The notes beneath the pieces were generated by a model, which saw only the letters and a list, made by a program, of their open reading frames with translations, made no database searches and was not told where the DNA came from. DNA of 64,000 nt from Caldifermentibacillus hisashii. GTDB lineage: Bacteria > Bacillota > Bacilli > Bacillales > Caldibacillaceae. Shown here one piece after another: positions 52,173-61,373 of this stretch. The stretch lies in NCBI RefSeq assembly GCF_027568575.1, contig NZ_JANUVP010000001.1; one strand, written 5' to 3'. Each line of letters starts with the position of its first letter. Position 1 is the stretch's first letter. Both the position numbers and the translations under genes were made by a program.

Positions 52173-53084
52173 TTAATATTCATCTTCACGATAACCGAAT
52201 TCTTTCAAGAGAGACGCTTTATTCCGCCAGTCTTTTTGAACTTTCACCCATAATTCCAAAAACACTTTTGACCCGAGCAAATTTTCAATATCGGTTCTCG
52301 CCCTCTTTCCGATTTCCTTGAGCATACTCCCTTGTTTCCCGATAATGATCCCTTTTTGGGAATCTCTTTCAACAATTATGGCTGCCATAATATGGACGGT
52401 TCCGTTTTCTCTCGTTTCAATTTTTTCAATGATTACCGCTACCGAATGTGGAATCTCTTCCCTAGTTAATTGGAGTACTTTTTCCCTGATTAGCTCGGCA
52501 ATAATAAATCTTTCGGGATGATCGGTTACTTGATCACTCGGATAATATTGTGGACCTTCAGGCAAATATTTTTGGATCGTATGAAGTAGATGATCCACAT
52601 TATTTCCTTCGAGGGCAGAGATCGGTACGATTTCAGAAAATGGAAATTTGTCTTTATACCGGTCAATGATGGTGATTAAATCATCCGGATGAACTAAATC
52701 AATTTTATTAATAACTAAAAATACTTTCGTTTGAATCCCTTGTAATTTCTCCAAAATAAATTCTTCACCGCGACCAAATCCTTCCGAAGCATTAACCATA
52801 AATAAAATAAGATCTACTTCATTCAATGTGTTTGTCGCCACTTTTATCATAAATTGCCCCAAACGATGCTTCGGTTTGTGGATGCCAGGTGTATCGATAA
52901 AGATCATTTGCGCCTCTTCGGTTGTGAGAACTCCTTGGATTTTATTTCTTGTCGTTTGTGCCTTGTCGCTCATTATAGCAATCTTTTGACCGATTACTTT
53001 GTTTAAAAATGTTGATTTTCCTACGTTGGGGCGACCAATGATGGTGATAAAACCTGATTTGTATGTCTTTTCACCGTTACTCAT
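52173..53084 (-). CDS. era: GTPase Era
   Basis: A 303-residue Ras-like GTPase with a C-terminal KH domain that binds the 3' end of 16S rRNA and helps assemble the 30S subunit. G1 is GRPNVGKSTFLN, G3 DTPGIHKPKH, G4 NKIDLV, G5 SALEGNNVD. The KH motif is IIVERDSQKGIIIGKQGSML. It overlaps cdd by 8 bp. ybeY, which works in the same rRNA maturation pathway, lies three genes away. Confidence 0.96.
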   Translation of the reverse strand: MSNGEKTYKSGFITIIGRPNVGKSTFLNKVIGQKIAIMSDKAQTTRNKIQGVLTTEEAQMIFIDTPGIHKPKHRLGQFMIKVATNTLNEVDLILFMVNASEGFGRGEEFILEKLQGIQTKVFLVINKIDLVHPDDLITIIDRYKDKFPFSEIVPISALEGNNVDHLLHTIQKYLPEGPQYYPSDQVTDHPERFIIAELIREKVLQLTREEIPHSVAVIIEKIETRENGTVHIMAAIIVERDSQKGIIIGKQGSMLKEIGKRARTDIENLLGSKVFLELWVKVQKDWRNKASLLKEFGYREDEY

Positions 53085-53478
53085 GTAAATCCCCCGCGTT
53101 AAATGCGCCCGGTAATAACTCTTTGACGGTTGTTTCCAGCAAGTCGCCCTTTAGATTGGTTAAAACAACTTTCATATCGGGCGGACAAAATTCTGAAATC
53201 ACTTGACGGCAAGCACCACAAGGAGAGCAGGGCCGATCCGTGTCGGCAACAACAGCCAACAATTTAAAGTTTTTTTCACCTTCTGAAATCGCTTTAAAAA
53301 ATGCAGTTCTTTCGGCACAATTCGCCATACTGTAGGCTGCATTTTCAATATTACAGCCTCGGTATACATTACCATTTTCCGTCAGCAACGCCGCTCCAAC
53401 GGCAAATTTGGAATAAGGGACGTATGCTTGTTTTCTTGCTTCTTTTGCTTCTTCAATTAATTGTTCAATATCCATCAC
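53077..53478 (-). CDS. cdd: Cytidine deaminase
   Basis: A 133-residue zinc-dependent cytidine/deoxycytidine deaminase for pyrimidine salvage. The catalytic motif is ENAAYSMANCAERTAF (Cys ligand and the Glu general acid), with PCSPCGACRQV giving the other two Cys ligands. AAAGGA lies seven bases before a GTG start at 53478; an immediately following ATG (53475) is equally possible. Its end overlaps the start of era by 8 bp. Confidence 0.95.
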   Translation of the reverse strand: MMDIEQLIEEAKEARKQAYVPYSKFAVGAALLTENGNVYRGCNIENAAYSMANCAERTAFFKAISEGEKNFKLLAVVADTDRPCSPCGACRQVISEFCPPDMKVVLTNLKGDLLETTVKELLPGAFNAGDLHE

Positions 53479-53702
53479 TGTCGAATCCTTTCTTACTGAC
53501 TTAAATTTATTTTACTATAAAAATATCCATTTGTTAATAGTCAATTTGTAGAATAGACTAACTCTTTTATATTTTCGAATTATAGGCATTAATACTAAGC
53601 GTTTAAAAAGATTTTACGAAAAAATCCGGCCTTTCGTGTTTGTTGGTTAGAAAAATCTGTAGTTAGCCTCATTTAAGGCTATACCTTAGAAGGAAATTTC
53701 AA

Positions 53703-54065
53703 TTAATCAATGAAAAAGATATAAAGCTTGGAACCAAACAGCAAAATTCCAATAATCACACTTGTTACAGCGGAAATGAGACAGGCAGCCGCAGCAATAT
53801 CTTTTGCCTCTTTCGCCAGCGGATGATATTTCGGACTCACCAAATCGACGGTCCGTTCAATAGCGGTATTGATTAATTCAGCAATAATCACAACGGCTAT
53901 AGTTAGGATAAGAATCATCCACTCAGAAATGGTTAGCTGAAAGACAAAGCCAAAAACGATCACAAGGAAAGCTGCAATCATATGTACTTTTAAATTTCTT
54001 TCACGTTTAAAAGCGGTCATTAATCCTTCAAATGCATAGCGAAAAGATAAAAAGAATCTCCTCAT
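53703..54065 (-). CDS. dgkA: Undecaprenol kinase (DgkA family)
   Basis: A 120-residue integral membrane kinase with an amphipathic N-terminus (RRFFLSFRYAFEGLMTAFKRERN) and three helices. The family signature AELINTAIERTVDLVSP carries the catalytic Glu residues. Bacillus DgkA phosphorylates undecaprenol, recycling the cell-wall lipid carrier. It follows ybeY by 13 bp. About 220 bp without a gene lies between its end and cdd. Confidence 0.92.
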   Translation of the reverse strand: MRRFFLSFRYAFEGLMTAFKRERNLKVHMIAAFLVIVFGFVFQLTISEWMILILTIAVVIIAELINTAIERTVDLVSPKYHPLAKEAKDIAAAACLISAVTSVIIGILLFGSKLYIFFID

Positions 54066-54078
54066 GGTAGAACCTTCC

Positions 54079-54558
54079 CTACCTGGTTAATCCAAACTCT
54101 TGGAGAATTTCTTCTTGTCTCGAAAACATTTGCTGCTCTTCTTCTTTTGTTCCGTGATCATAGCCCAACAAGTGTAAAAACCCGTGAACAGCAAGGAAAC
54201 CCAATTCTCTCATAAACGAATGACCATATTCCTCTGCTTGCTGTTTTGCTCTTGGTATGGAAATGATGATATCACCTAACACACGCGGCATATCTTGTCC
54301 GATAATTTCCATTTCACCTTCTGTATTTTCCTCCAAAGCAAAGGAAATCACATCAGTCGGACGATCGATTCCTCGATATTCCCGGTTAATTTCATGAATC
54401 TTTTCATTATCGACAAAAGTTAAAGATAACTCGCTGTCTCCGGTTACTTCTTCCCGTTTCGCCGCTAATTGTAATAACTGTAATATTTGTTGCACTTGTT
54501 CCGGTGCTAATTCTCCTGTTTCGTCTATATAGTCAATTTCTAATGTCATTTTTTTCAC
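54079..54558 (-). CDS. ybeY: Endoribonuclease YbeY (rRNA maturation factor)
   Basis: A 159-residue zinc-dependent endoribonuclease for 16S rRNA 3'-end maturation and ribosome quality control. The metal site HGFLHLLGYDHGTKEEEQQM has the H-x3-H-x5-H arrangement, and the REYRGIDRPTDVISFAL motif is conserved. Its ATG overlaps the pgpH stop by four bases. AAAGGTG is the probable ribosome-binding site. Confidence 0.95.
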   Translation of the reverse strand: MKKMTLEIDYIDETGELAPEQVQQILQLLQLAAKREEVTGDSELSLTFVDNEKIHEINREYRGIDRPTDVISFALEENTEGEMEIIGQDMPRVLGDIIISIPRAKQQAEEYGHSFMRELGFLAVHGFLHLLGYDHGTKEEEQQMFSRQEEILQEFGLTR

Positions 54559-56702
54559 CTTTCATTTTTTATTTCCGGATATTCGATCCGATTATGGAAG
54601 ATGCCATGTAGAGTTTCTAACAATGTTTTTTCAATAATCGTCAGTTCTTTAAACGTTAGGTCGCAATCACTCAATTGCCCGTCATTTAACTTATCTTTAA
54701 TAATATTTTTTACCAGCTGTTCAATTTTTTCCATCGTCGGATTCGCCATCGAACGGACTGCCGCTTCAACACTATCGGCGATGCTTATCACAGCAATTTC
54801 TTTCGTTTGCGGTTTCGGGCCCGGATAGCGAAAATCATTTTCACTTACATCTTTCCCCATTTCTTTCGCTTTATGGTAAAAAAATTTCAAAAAACTTGTT
54901 CCGTGATGCTGTACTGCCACATCAACGATTTCTTTAGGCATTCGATGGGCTTTTAGTATTTCAGCCCCTTCAGTTGTGTGGGTAATGATGATATCCCGAC
55001 TTTGTTCCGGTGTCAATCGATCATGCGGGTTGCTCATATTCATTTGATTTTCGATAAAAAAGCTTGGTCTTTTCGTTTTCCCGATATCATGGTAGTAGCT
55101 TGCCACTCTTGCTAATAACCCATTGGCTCCAATGGCTTCACATGCACCTTCCGCTAAATTTGCGACCATTACACTATGATGATAGGTACCGGGGGCAACC
55201 GTTAAGATTTTTTTCAATAAAGGGTGATTTGGATTCGATAGTTCGATTAATTTCATCGTTGATAAAATGCCAAACCCTGCTTCAAAAAATGGTAATAGTC
55301 CGATCGTTAATACAGACGAAAGGACGCCGGAGAAAATTGCCATCACTACATAAAACAAATAATGAATGCCGGAAAACTTTGAATTTGGAATAAAGAGCAT
55401 GGCAACAATAACAACAATATTCACGAGCGCTACAAACAGACCTGCTTGAAAAATTTTTGTGCGATGATTTTGATTTGTTAAAAAGAATAGCCCACTTAAT
55501 CCGCTAAATAAAATGTACAGGCTAATGATTAAATGAAAAGGACCGGATGTTTGGCTATTAAAAATAATCGCACCACTTGCGGCTAAAATTACCGTACCGA
55601 TAAAACCGAGGCGATCATTAAGCAGTATTTTTATGAGCATTGAACACATGGCTGCCGGAAAAATGATGGCCAAATCAACATTATCAACCGGAATCAAACT
55701 GATCCCTTTCATGATTATGAATGAAATAATCAATATGGTACCGAAAATTAGTAATTCCTTTTGCTGATTTTGATCTTGCCGCTTATATCCCCGAAAATAG
55801 GAGAATATACTTGCTAAAAGAATAAGAACAAATAAAAGTAAGCCGATAAAAGGCAGATGCGAATTATTATTATCCAATAGACCGAGCAATTGAAGTTGCC
55901 GGTAAATTTCTTGATCAATTAATTGGCCTTCTTCCACAATAATTTGTCCCTGCAAAATCCGTACAGGTTCAACATTTTCACTCGCCTGTTTTTTTAATTC
56001 TTCCGTGGCTTTCGGATCATAAAATTCATTTTGGATAATCGCATATCGGCCGAGCTCAATCGTTGCATTTTTTAAATCTTGCGGCAATGAAATATAGCGA
56101 ATTTGATCTTCCACTTTTTTCTTTGCGTTTTCCACTTCATTTGCGGAAATTCGTTCGGTCATAACTTTATTGACTGCTGTTACCGCTGCGTCTTTTGCTA
56201 TTGATAAATCGGTTTTTGTATGGTTTACAAGAGCTTTAAGCGTTGTTTCCGAAAGATCATTGTTTACAGTATTGGTAAGTTTTTCCTTTAGCCATTCCAA
56301 TCGCTCATTTTCTGACGGTACACTTACCGGACTGTCAGGAGTTTCGGTCGCCGCTGATTTTTTTACCAGTTCATTTTGCAAGTCAATAGCTGAATCAAAG
56401 ATGGAACTAATCAAATCAACACGGTTTTGCGCATATTCTTGTTTCATCACATATTGTGGTTTAACTTGACTAACCACTTCATTCCGTTTTTTTTCAGTTT
56501 GTTCTTTATCCTCAATTGTAATCGGAGAACGTATTGTTTCCTTTGCAATCGAAAATTGTTCCACATCCAATTTAGCCGGTTTGACATTACTGTACATGGA
56601 GAAAAACATGACCAAGCCGATAGTAAGAAAGACCATCCAGTAGGTCAGCTTTTTATTCAATTTGACTAGTCTTTTCATGAAAAACTTTTTATTTGTTTTC
56701 AC
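54555..56702 (-). CDS. pgpH: Cyclic-di-AMP phosphodiesterase PgpH (7TMR-HD family)
   Basis: A 715-residue membrane protein. It has one N-terminal helix (YWMVFLTIGLVMFFSMY), an external 7TMR-HDED domain (residues about 50-280), a seven-helix membrane region (about 285-475) and a cytoplasmic HD domain with HSVMVANLAEGACEAIG and SYYHDIGKTKRP. Homologues degrade the second messenger c-di-AMP. The assigned GTG start has no clear ribosome-binding site; an in-frame ATG eight codons on is an alternative. It is coupled to ybeY. Confidence 0.93.
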   Translation of the reverse strand: MKTNKKFFMKRLVKLNKKLTYWMVFLTIGLVMFFSMYSNVKPAKLDVEQFSIAKETIRSPITIEDKEQTEKKRNEVVSQVKPQYVMKQEYAQNRVDLISSIFDSAIDLQNELVKKSAATETPDSPVSVPSENERLEWLKEKLTNTVNNDLSETTLKALVNHTKTDLSIAKDAAVTAVNKVMTERISANEVENAKKKVEDQIRYISLPQDLKNATIELGRYAIIQNEFYDPKATEELKKQASENVEPVRILQGQIIVEEGQLIDQEIYRQLQLLGLLDNNNSHLPFIGLLLFVLILLASIFSYFRGYKRQDQNQQKELLIFGTILIISFIIMKGISLIPVDNVDLAIIFPAAMCSMLIKILLNDRLGFIGTVILAASGAIIFNSQTSGPFHLIISLYILFSGLSGLFFLTNQNHRTKIFQAGLFVALVNIVVIVAMLFIPNSKFSGIHYLFYVVMAIFSGVLSSVLTIGLLPFFEAGFGILSTMKLIELSNPNHPLLKKILTVAPGTYHHSVMVANLAEGACEAIGANGLLARVASYYHDIGKTKRPSFFIENQMNMSNPHDRLTPEQSRDIIITHTTEGAEILKAHRMPKEIVDVAVQHHGTSFLKFFYHKAKEMGKDVSENDFRYPGPKPQTKEIAVISIADSVEAAVRSMANPTMEKIEQLVKNIIKDKLNDGQLSDCDLTFKELTIIEKTLLETLHGIFHNRIEYPEIKNER

Positions 56703-57053
56703 ACTCGTCAGGCCCCCAAAAAAGGTACGTTCGTATATTATTGTACAGAATTTTTCTGCTAAATTGTAGTAATAATAGATTATACGTTAAATATAGATTT
56801 CCAGCAAGGTTGCCCGTACGATCAGTTGGAATTTTTTTGTTACAGATAAAGTGGCCGATTTTGGTTAAATCCCGATGAAAGCAATTTTTAATCAACTATT
56901 AAAGCAAAAAAGCAATGGGTTGTGAAACCTATCGCAAGCCAAGAGAAAATCTAATTATTAATAAAATGCAAAAGAGGCTGTCCGCTTAACCCGACAACCG
57001 TAACGAACCACCCCATAACCTTCAACGATTGCCGGGTATTTTTTGGTACAGCC
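56703..57053. other. Intergenic region between phoH and pgpH with a structured 3' element
   Basis: 351 bp without a gene. At 56968-57053 on the minus strand, immediately after the phoH stop, AGGCTGT pairs with ACAGCCT. This encloses a second helix, ACCCGGCAA with TTGTCGGGT, and ends in CTTTTGC. It is probably the phoH terminator or a more elaborate 3' structure. The remainder upstream of pgpH is AT-rich and unassigned. Confidence 0.55.
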
Positions 57054-58019
57054 TTAATTTGTATCAAAATGCTCGTACGCATGAATAATCTTCGCAACTA
57101 ATGGATGGCGTACAACATCACTTTCTTCCAAATAAACGAAAGCAATATCCGGGATGTTCTTTAAAATCTTTTCCACCGACGAAAGACCAGAATGTATCCC
57201 ACGTGGTAAGTCAATTTGTGTTAAGTCCCCGGTAATGACCATTTTTGAACCAAAACCGAGTCTTGTTAAAAACATCTTCATTTGCGCCTGCGTTGTATTT
57301 TGTGCTTCATCAAGAATAACAAAAGCATCGTCTAGTGTACGGCCACGCATATAAGCAAGCGGAGCAATTTCAATCGATCCGCGTTCGATTAATCTTTGGG
57401 TATGTTCTTGTCCAAGGACATCATGAAGTGCATCATATAATGGTCTTAAATAAGGATCAACTTTTTCTTTTAAGTCCCCAGGCAAAAACCCTAAACTTTC
57501 TCCCGCTTCCACAGCCGGACGGGTTAAAATGATTCGCTTCACCAGATTATTTTTTAGCGCATGAACGGCCAATACAACTGCCAAATAAGTTTTTCCTGTA
57601 CCGGCCGGGCCAATTCCGAAAACAAGATCATGATTTTTTATTGAATGAACATATTGACGCTGACCCAATGTCTTTACACGAATCGGTTTTCCTTTTGCAT
57701 TCCTCGTAATTTCTTCTTTATATAATTCATTAAAATATTCGATTGTCCCCTGTTTTTCCATTTGTAAGGCTAATGAAACATCACGAGGGCTAATCGTAAT
57801 TCCTTTTTTAACATTTTGGTGAAGGGCGTTTATAATATGTTTCGCCGATTGGATATTCGCTTCTTCACCTGTAATCCGGATCACTTCACCTCTTGTCGTG
57901 ATCGAAACACCCAACTCATTTTCAATCAGTTTCAAATGGCTGTCTGCTGTTCCGAATAAAACAATCGGATTTTCTAAATCATCTAAAGGATATTCTAGTG
58001 TATTCAAAAATGACAACAC
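57054..58019 (-). CDS. phoH: PhoH-family ATPase
   Basis: A 321-residue PhoH-like P-loop ATPase. It has an N-terminal KH-like segment (residues about 10-80, ELGVSITTRGEVIRITGEEA), Walker A (GPAGTGKTYLAVVLA) and Walker B (FVILDEAQNTT), then GLSSVEKIL. Probable RNA-related helicase/ATPase; conserved beside ybeY in Bacillus. It follows yqfD by 2 bp, so yqfC-yqfD-phoH may form one transcript, with pgpH downstream. Confidence 0.93.
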   Translation of the reverse strand: MLSFLNTLEYPLDDLENPIVLFGTADSHLKLIENELGVSITTRGEVIRITGEEANIQSAKHIINALHQNVKKGITISPRDVSLALQMEKQGTIEYFNELYKEEITRNAKGKPIRVKTLGQRQYVHSIKNHDLVFGIGPAGTGKTYLAVVLAVHALKNNLVKRIILTRPAVEAGESLGFLPGDLKEKVDPYLRPLYDALHDVLGQEHTQRLIERGSIEIAPLAYMRGRTLDDAFVILDEAQNTTQAQMKMFLTRLGFGSKMVITGDLTQIDLPRGIHSGLSSVEKILKNIPDIAFVYLEESDVVRHPLVAKIIHAYEHFDTN

Positions 58020-58021
58020 CC

Positions 58022-59227
58022 CTAATTTTGAATAATTGGCTCTTCTTGCGGAATAATCGGTTCTTCTTTTGCAATATTTTCAATCACATCGTAAGTTACC
58101 AATAATTTTAATTTACCATTCTCTACCTTTTCATGCAAAACTTTTTCTTCCACAATTTTAGCATCTTTCGGGATCGATTCAATGACATTCTTCTTTGCAA
58201 TGGATAAAGCCAATTGTTTTGCTTCTTCCTCATTATATGCTTTTTCATGAATTTCGACTTCCCGAATGGTAGTTTTCTCAATAGCTATAGGCAACGTCCA
58301 TTTTAAAAACTTTATCGCCGTCTCGTCTTGCTCTTGTTGTTTATTTTGATATTGCACTTTTTTAAATCCCCAAATCGGTATCGATAAATGACCGATTTTA
58401 ATTGCCGTCCGTCTCACTTCATTACCAGTCATTAATTCAAATTGATTGTGTAATTGAACCTCCACTTCGGTATCATACCATGTTTTACCGAAAATTTCTC
58501 CCTTAGCAGATACATATTGAGGTTCATCCTCTTTGCCGATAATCCCAGAGACTAAAAGCTGACCCGGTTTGACAAAATCATGAACAGAAATGACAGGCTG
58601 TCCTTTTTCAACGAAATAATCTACAATGACAGCCTCTTTTTTCGCAACGAGATGCTGAGGACCTTTTTTCTCCTGTGGTTCCGGCTGCTCTTTTTCAACC
58701 ACTTGAAAATGATAGGTTGTCCCTTTTAACTCCACACCAATCCAAGTAATATCTTCATTCATATTGGAAAGCTTTCGCTGAATGGTTTCCGGGTCATCAA
58801 TAAAAAATTGAAATCCACCTTTTCTTACTCCTAGTTGTTTCAATTGATTGGTGATTTTATACTCTACTTCCGGACTTGCACCTTTTATTTCAATTTTCCA
58901 AATCATATTGGATAATAGTAGCACAATAAAGAGGGCAATGACGGCACCGAGCAAAAAACCTGCATTTTTCTTTAATCTTTTCAAGTAGAAAGGAAACCCT
59001 GCTTTTTTAATAAATCTAACTTTTACTTGATGATAATGAACGGCTTGTCTAAGAAAGGGAACGTCTTTTATAAACATTTGGAATGTGACTGCATTAGGCT
59101 CGACACGTTTAACATTCCAAATTTGTACCTTATCCCTGGTTAGTTGGTTGATAAAACGCTCCATTCCTTTCCCTTCAATTTTTACGGTTAAATGACCCGA
59201 TAATTTGTGAAACCATAAATTTTTCAT
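58022..59227 (-). CDS. yqfD: Sporulation protein YqfD
   Basis: A 401-residue protein with an N-terminal cytoplasmic part (1-80, KNLWFHKLSGHLTVKIEGKG), a transmembrane helix (NAGFLLGAVIALFIVLLLSNMIW) and a large external domain with a POTRA-like segment and repeats. It matches YqfD, a sigma-E-controlled protein needed for spore formation. The ATG at 59227 follows GGGGTGAGG. It continues the yqfC operon after 223 bp that contains a repeat. Confidence 0.9.
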   Translation of the reverse strand: MKNLWFHKLSGHLTVKIEGKGMERFINQLTRDKVQIWNVKRVEPNAVTFQMFIKDVPFLRQAVHYHQVKVRFIKKAGFPFYLKRLKKNAGFLLGAVIALFIVLLLSNMIWKIEIKGASPEVEYKITNQLKQLGVRKGGFQFFIDDPETIQRKLSNMNEDITWIGVELKGTTYHFQVVEKEQPEPQEKKGPQHLVAKKEAVIVDYFVEKGQPVISVHDFVKPGQLLVSGIIGKEDEPQYVSAKGEIFGKTWYDTEVEVQLHNQFELMTGNEVRRTAIKIGHLSIPIWGFKKVQYQNKQQEQDETAIKFLKWTLPIAIEKTTIREVEIHEKAYNEEEAKQLALSIAKKNVIESIPKDAKIVEEKVLHEKVENGKLKLLVTYDVIENIAKEEPIIPQEEPIIQN

Positions 59228-59450
59228 AACCTCACCCCATCTGCCAACCTTCTTTTTGCCGATCAAGTGAAGATTCTATCTACACTTGAACGGCTCTCTT
59301 CGCCGAGTTCTTATATGTACATCCCATTCGTGCAAGTGGTATTCAAGCCATCCAGCGGTTTTGCCCCCGCCGAATGGTTGTTGTTCTGATATAAAGAGCC
59401 CCAGTTAGACTTGAAAAAACGGGCAAATAGTAAACTCTGCCGAATAGTAT
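59228..59450. repeat. Repeat-containing spacer between yqfC and yqfD
   Basis: GCCGAATGGTTGTTGTTCTGATATAAAGAGC (59369-59399) is a diverged duplicate of GCCGAATAGTATTTACTCTGGTATAAAGAGC (59439-59469), which overlaps the yqfC stop. At 59291-59312 (minus strand) AACTCGGCG...AGAGCCG resembles the first part of the dispersed hairpin repeat. Confidence 0.55.
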
Positions 59451-59735
59451 TTACTCTGGTATAAAGAGCACCTGTTCAATTTTCCCTTCCAACAATATTT
59501 CTTCAGGTAAAATCGTTTTAATGACAAATGCTTTTCCTTTAATCAATAATTGCCCTTGACTTAATAAAATACGGATTTCTTTATCTGAAAAGGAGAGTAG
59601 TCCCTTATGATTTTCAATATAAATATGAATTTGTCCCACCATGGTTATCCGGGGAAAATCCATCATAACATCTTCCGGGAGATCCAGCTGATTTGTAATC
59701 CATCTGCGCATTTTCTGTCTCCATTTTTTCGCCAA
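59451..59735 (-). CDS. yqfC: Sporulation protein YqfC
   Basis: A 94-residue protein, M(TTG)AKKWRQKMRRWITNQLDLP at the start, with the conserved MMDFPRITMVGQIHIYIENH and LLIKGKAFVIKTILPEEILLEGKI. This is YqfC, a YabP-family protein expressed in the mother cell under sigma-E in B. subtilis. The TTG start lies eight bases after AAAGGGGG. Unusually, that ribosome-binding site is the 3' arm of a terminator hairpin and the TTG ends its T tract (see findings). Confidence 0.9.
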   Translation of the reverse strand: MAKKWRQKMRRWITNQLDLPEDVMMDFPRITMVGQIHIYIENHKGLLSFSDKEIRILLSQGQLLIKGKAFVIKTILPEEILLEGKIEQVLFIPE

Positions 59736-59739
59736 AAAA

Positions 59740-59781
59740 GAAACCCCCTTTCATTCATAATTATGAATGGAAAGAGGGTTC
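59740..59781 (-). terminator. Terminator of the floA-yqfB unit overlapping the yqfC start
   Basis: On the minus strand AACCCTCTTTCCATTCAT pairs with ATGAATG-AAAGGGGGTT (one bulge), followed by TCTTTTTTG. It terminates transcription arriving from yqfB, and its 3' arm is the yqfC Shine-Dalgarno. Confidence 0.85.
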
Positions 59782-59828
59782 TAGCACTATTTTTCTTATT
59801 TCATTTTATTTCAAAGTAAGGAAGCACA

Positions 59829-60329
59829 TTATATCTTATTATTTGGGCGAAACGGCTTTTTGGCACGAGGGGGTCCTAATATTTCTGACCATATAATACC
59901 CTCAACGACTTTATGAGCAGATCGGTTTGGCAATGGTTGAGAAGCCATTGCTTGCTTCCTTGATAATTCTGTTTTTAAGTTTGTATATTCCTGCTGGAGC
60001 TGCTTTGTTGTTTGAGCGGTTTGGACTACCTCTGTTTTCTTTTCCTCAATCACCGGCCTTATTTTTTTCGCTTGCTGAGTGACGGTCGGCAGATGTTTTT
60101 GAACTTCTTGTCTTAATTTCTCTTCCATTTCCCGTTTTAATACGTCAAAAGGTTTTTCTTTTTTCTCTGTCGTTTTCTCAGCTTGCCGTATATCTTTCTT
60201 CCCGGGCGGAAGGGGGTTTATCGGTTTAGTTGATGTATCTTTATTATTTTCTTTCCTTCCAAGTAAAGAAAGAATCCCGCCTATAATTATGATTACAAGA
60301 GGTATATTATTCAATATAAATTCGATCAT
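59829..60329 (-). CDS. yqfB: YqfB-like membrane-anchored protein
   Basis: A 166-residue protein with a short N-terminal helix (FILNNIPLVIIIIGGILSLL), a charged coiled-coil-like middle (residues 40-125, KREMEEKLRQEVQKHL, TAQTTKQLQQEYTNLKTEL) and a conserved C-terminal motif VVEGIIWSEILGPPRAKKP. It follows floA by 23 bp, as YqfB follows FloA in B. subtilis, and is probably co-expressed with the flotillin. Function unknown. Confidence 0.82.
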   Translation of the reverse strand: MIEFILNNIPLVIIIIGGILSLLGRKENNKDTSTKPINPLPPGKKDIRQAEKTTEKKEKPFDVLKREMEEKLRQEVQKHLPTVTQQAKKIRPVIEEKKTEVVQTAQTTKQLQQEYTNLKTELSRKQAMASQPLPNRSAHKVVEGIIWSEILGPPRAKKPFRPNNKI

Positions 60330-60352
60330 GAGGGAATTCCCCCTTCATCTTT

Positions 60353-61342
60353 CTACTTTTTATCTTGATCATTATTCACATCAGTTGCTTTACTAATTGA
60401 TTGTCTCATGTCGGTATCAGCCATGATATTTTTATAATTCATATAATCCATAACACCGAGATTTCCCGATTTTAGTGCGTCTGCCAAAGCAAGCGGAACT
60501 TGGGATTCTGCTTCCACCACTTTTGCTCTCATTTCTTGAACACGAGCCACCATTTCTTGTTCAGTAGCAACAGCCATGGCCCTGCGTTCTTCTGCTTTTG
60601 CCTGAGCAATTTTCTTATCGGCCTCAGCTTGGTCCGTTTGCAACATCGCACCGATATTTTTACCGATATCAACGTCGGCAATATCAATCGATAGAATTTC
60701 AAAGGCAGTTCCGGCATCTAAACCTTTTTTCAAAACAGTTTGTGAAATTAAATCAGGGTTTTCAAGTACGGCTTTATGGTCTCTTGATCCCCCAATTGTA
60801 CTGACGATCCCTTCACCAACACGGGCAATAATCGTTTCTTCACCGGCACCACCGACGAGACGATCAATATTAGCCCGAACGGTAATTCTTGCCTTTGCTT
60901 TCACTTCAATGCCATCCAAGGCAACCCCGGAAATAAACGGTGTTTCAATCACTTTCGGGTTAACGCTCATTTGTACGGCTTCCAATACATCCCGTCCTGC
61001 CAAGTCGATCGCTGCACAACGTTCAAAGGTCAAATCAATATTTGCTCTTTGGGCGGCAATCAGTGCATTGACAACACGGTCGACATTTCCTCCGGCCAAA
61101 TAATGACTTTCCAATTGGTTAATCCCGACAGGCAAACCGGCTTTATGGGCTTTAATTAACGGATTAACGATTCGGCCCGGAATAACTCTTCTCAGGCGCA
61201 TCCCAACTAATGTAAAAATACTTACCCTTACCCCTGCAGCTAAAGCGGAAATCCAGAGTGCCACCGGAATAAAGGATAATAATAAAACGAGAAAAATAAT
61301 AATTATCGCTGCAAAAATTAATGGAACAAAATTAAAGGGCAT
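60353..61342 (-). CDS. floA: Flotillin-like protein FloA
   Basis: A 329-residue membrane scaffold protein with an N-terminal hairpin helix (FVPLIFAAIIIIFLVLLLSFIPVALWISALAAG), an SPFH-like core (RIVNPLIKAHKAGLP, FISGVALDGIEVKAKARI) and a C-terminal EA-repeat coiled coil (QAEADKKIAQAKAEERRAMA). It organises functional membrane microdomains. GGAGGATCATTC precedes the ATG. It lies after yqeZ, its NfeD partner, with 31 bp between. Confidence 0.94.
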   Translation of the reverse strand: MPFNFVPLIFAAIIIIFLVLLLSFIPVALWISALAAGVRVSIFTLVGMRLRRVIPGRIVNPLIKAHKAGLPVGINQLESHYLAGGNVDRVVNALIAAQRANIDLTFERCAAIDLAGRDVLEAVQMSVNPKVIETPFISGVALDGIEVKAKARITVRANIDRLVGGAGEETIIARVGEGIVSTIGGSRDHKAVLENPDLISQTVLKKGLDAGTAFEILSIDIADVDIGKNIGAMLQTDQAEADKKIAQAKAEERRAMAVATEQEMVARVQEMRAKVVEAESQVPLALADALKSGNLGVMDYMNYKNIMADTDMRQSISKATDVNNDQDKK

Positions 61343-61373
61343 GAATGATCCTCCTTTTTATATGTTAAATAAT

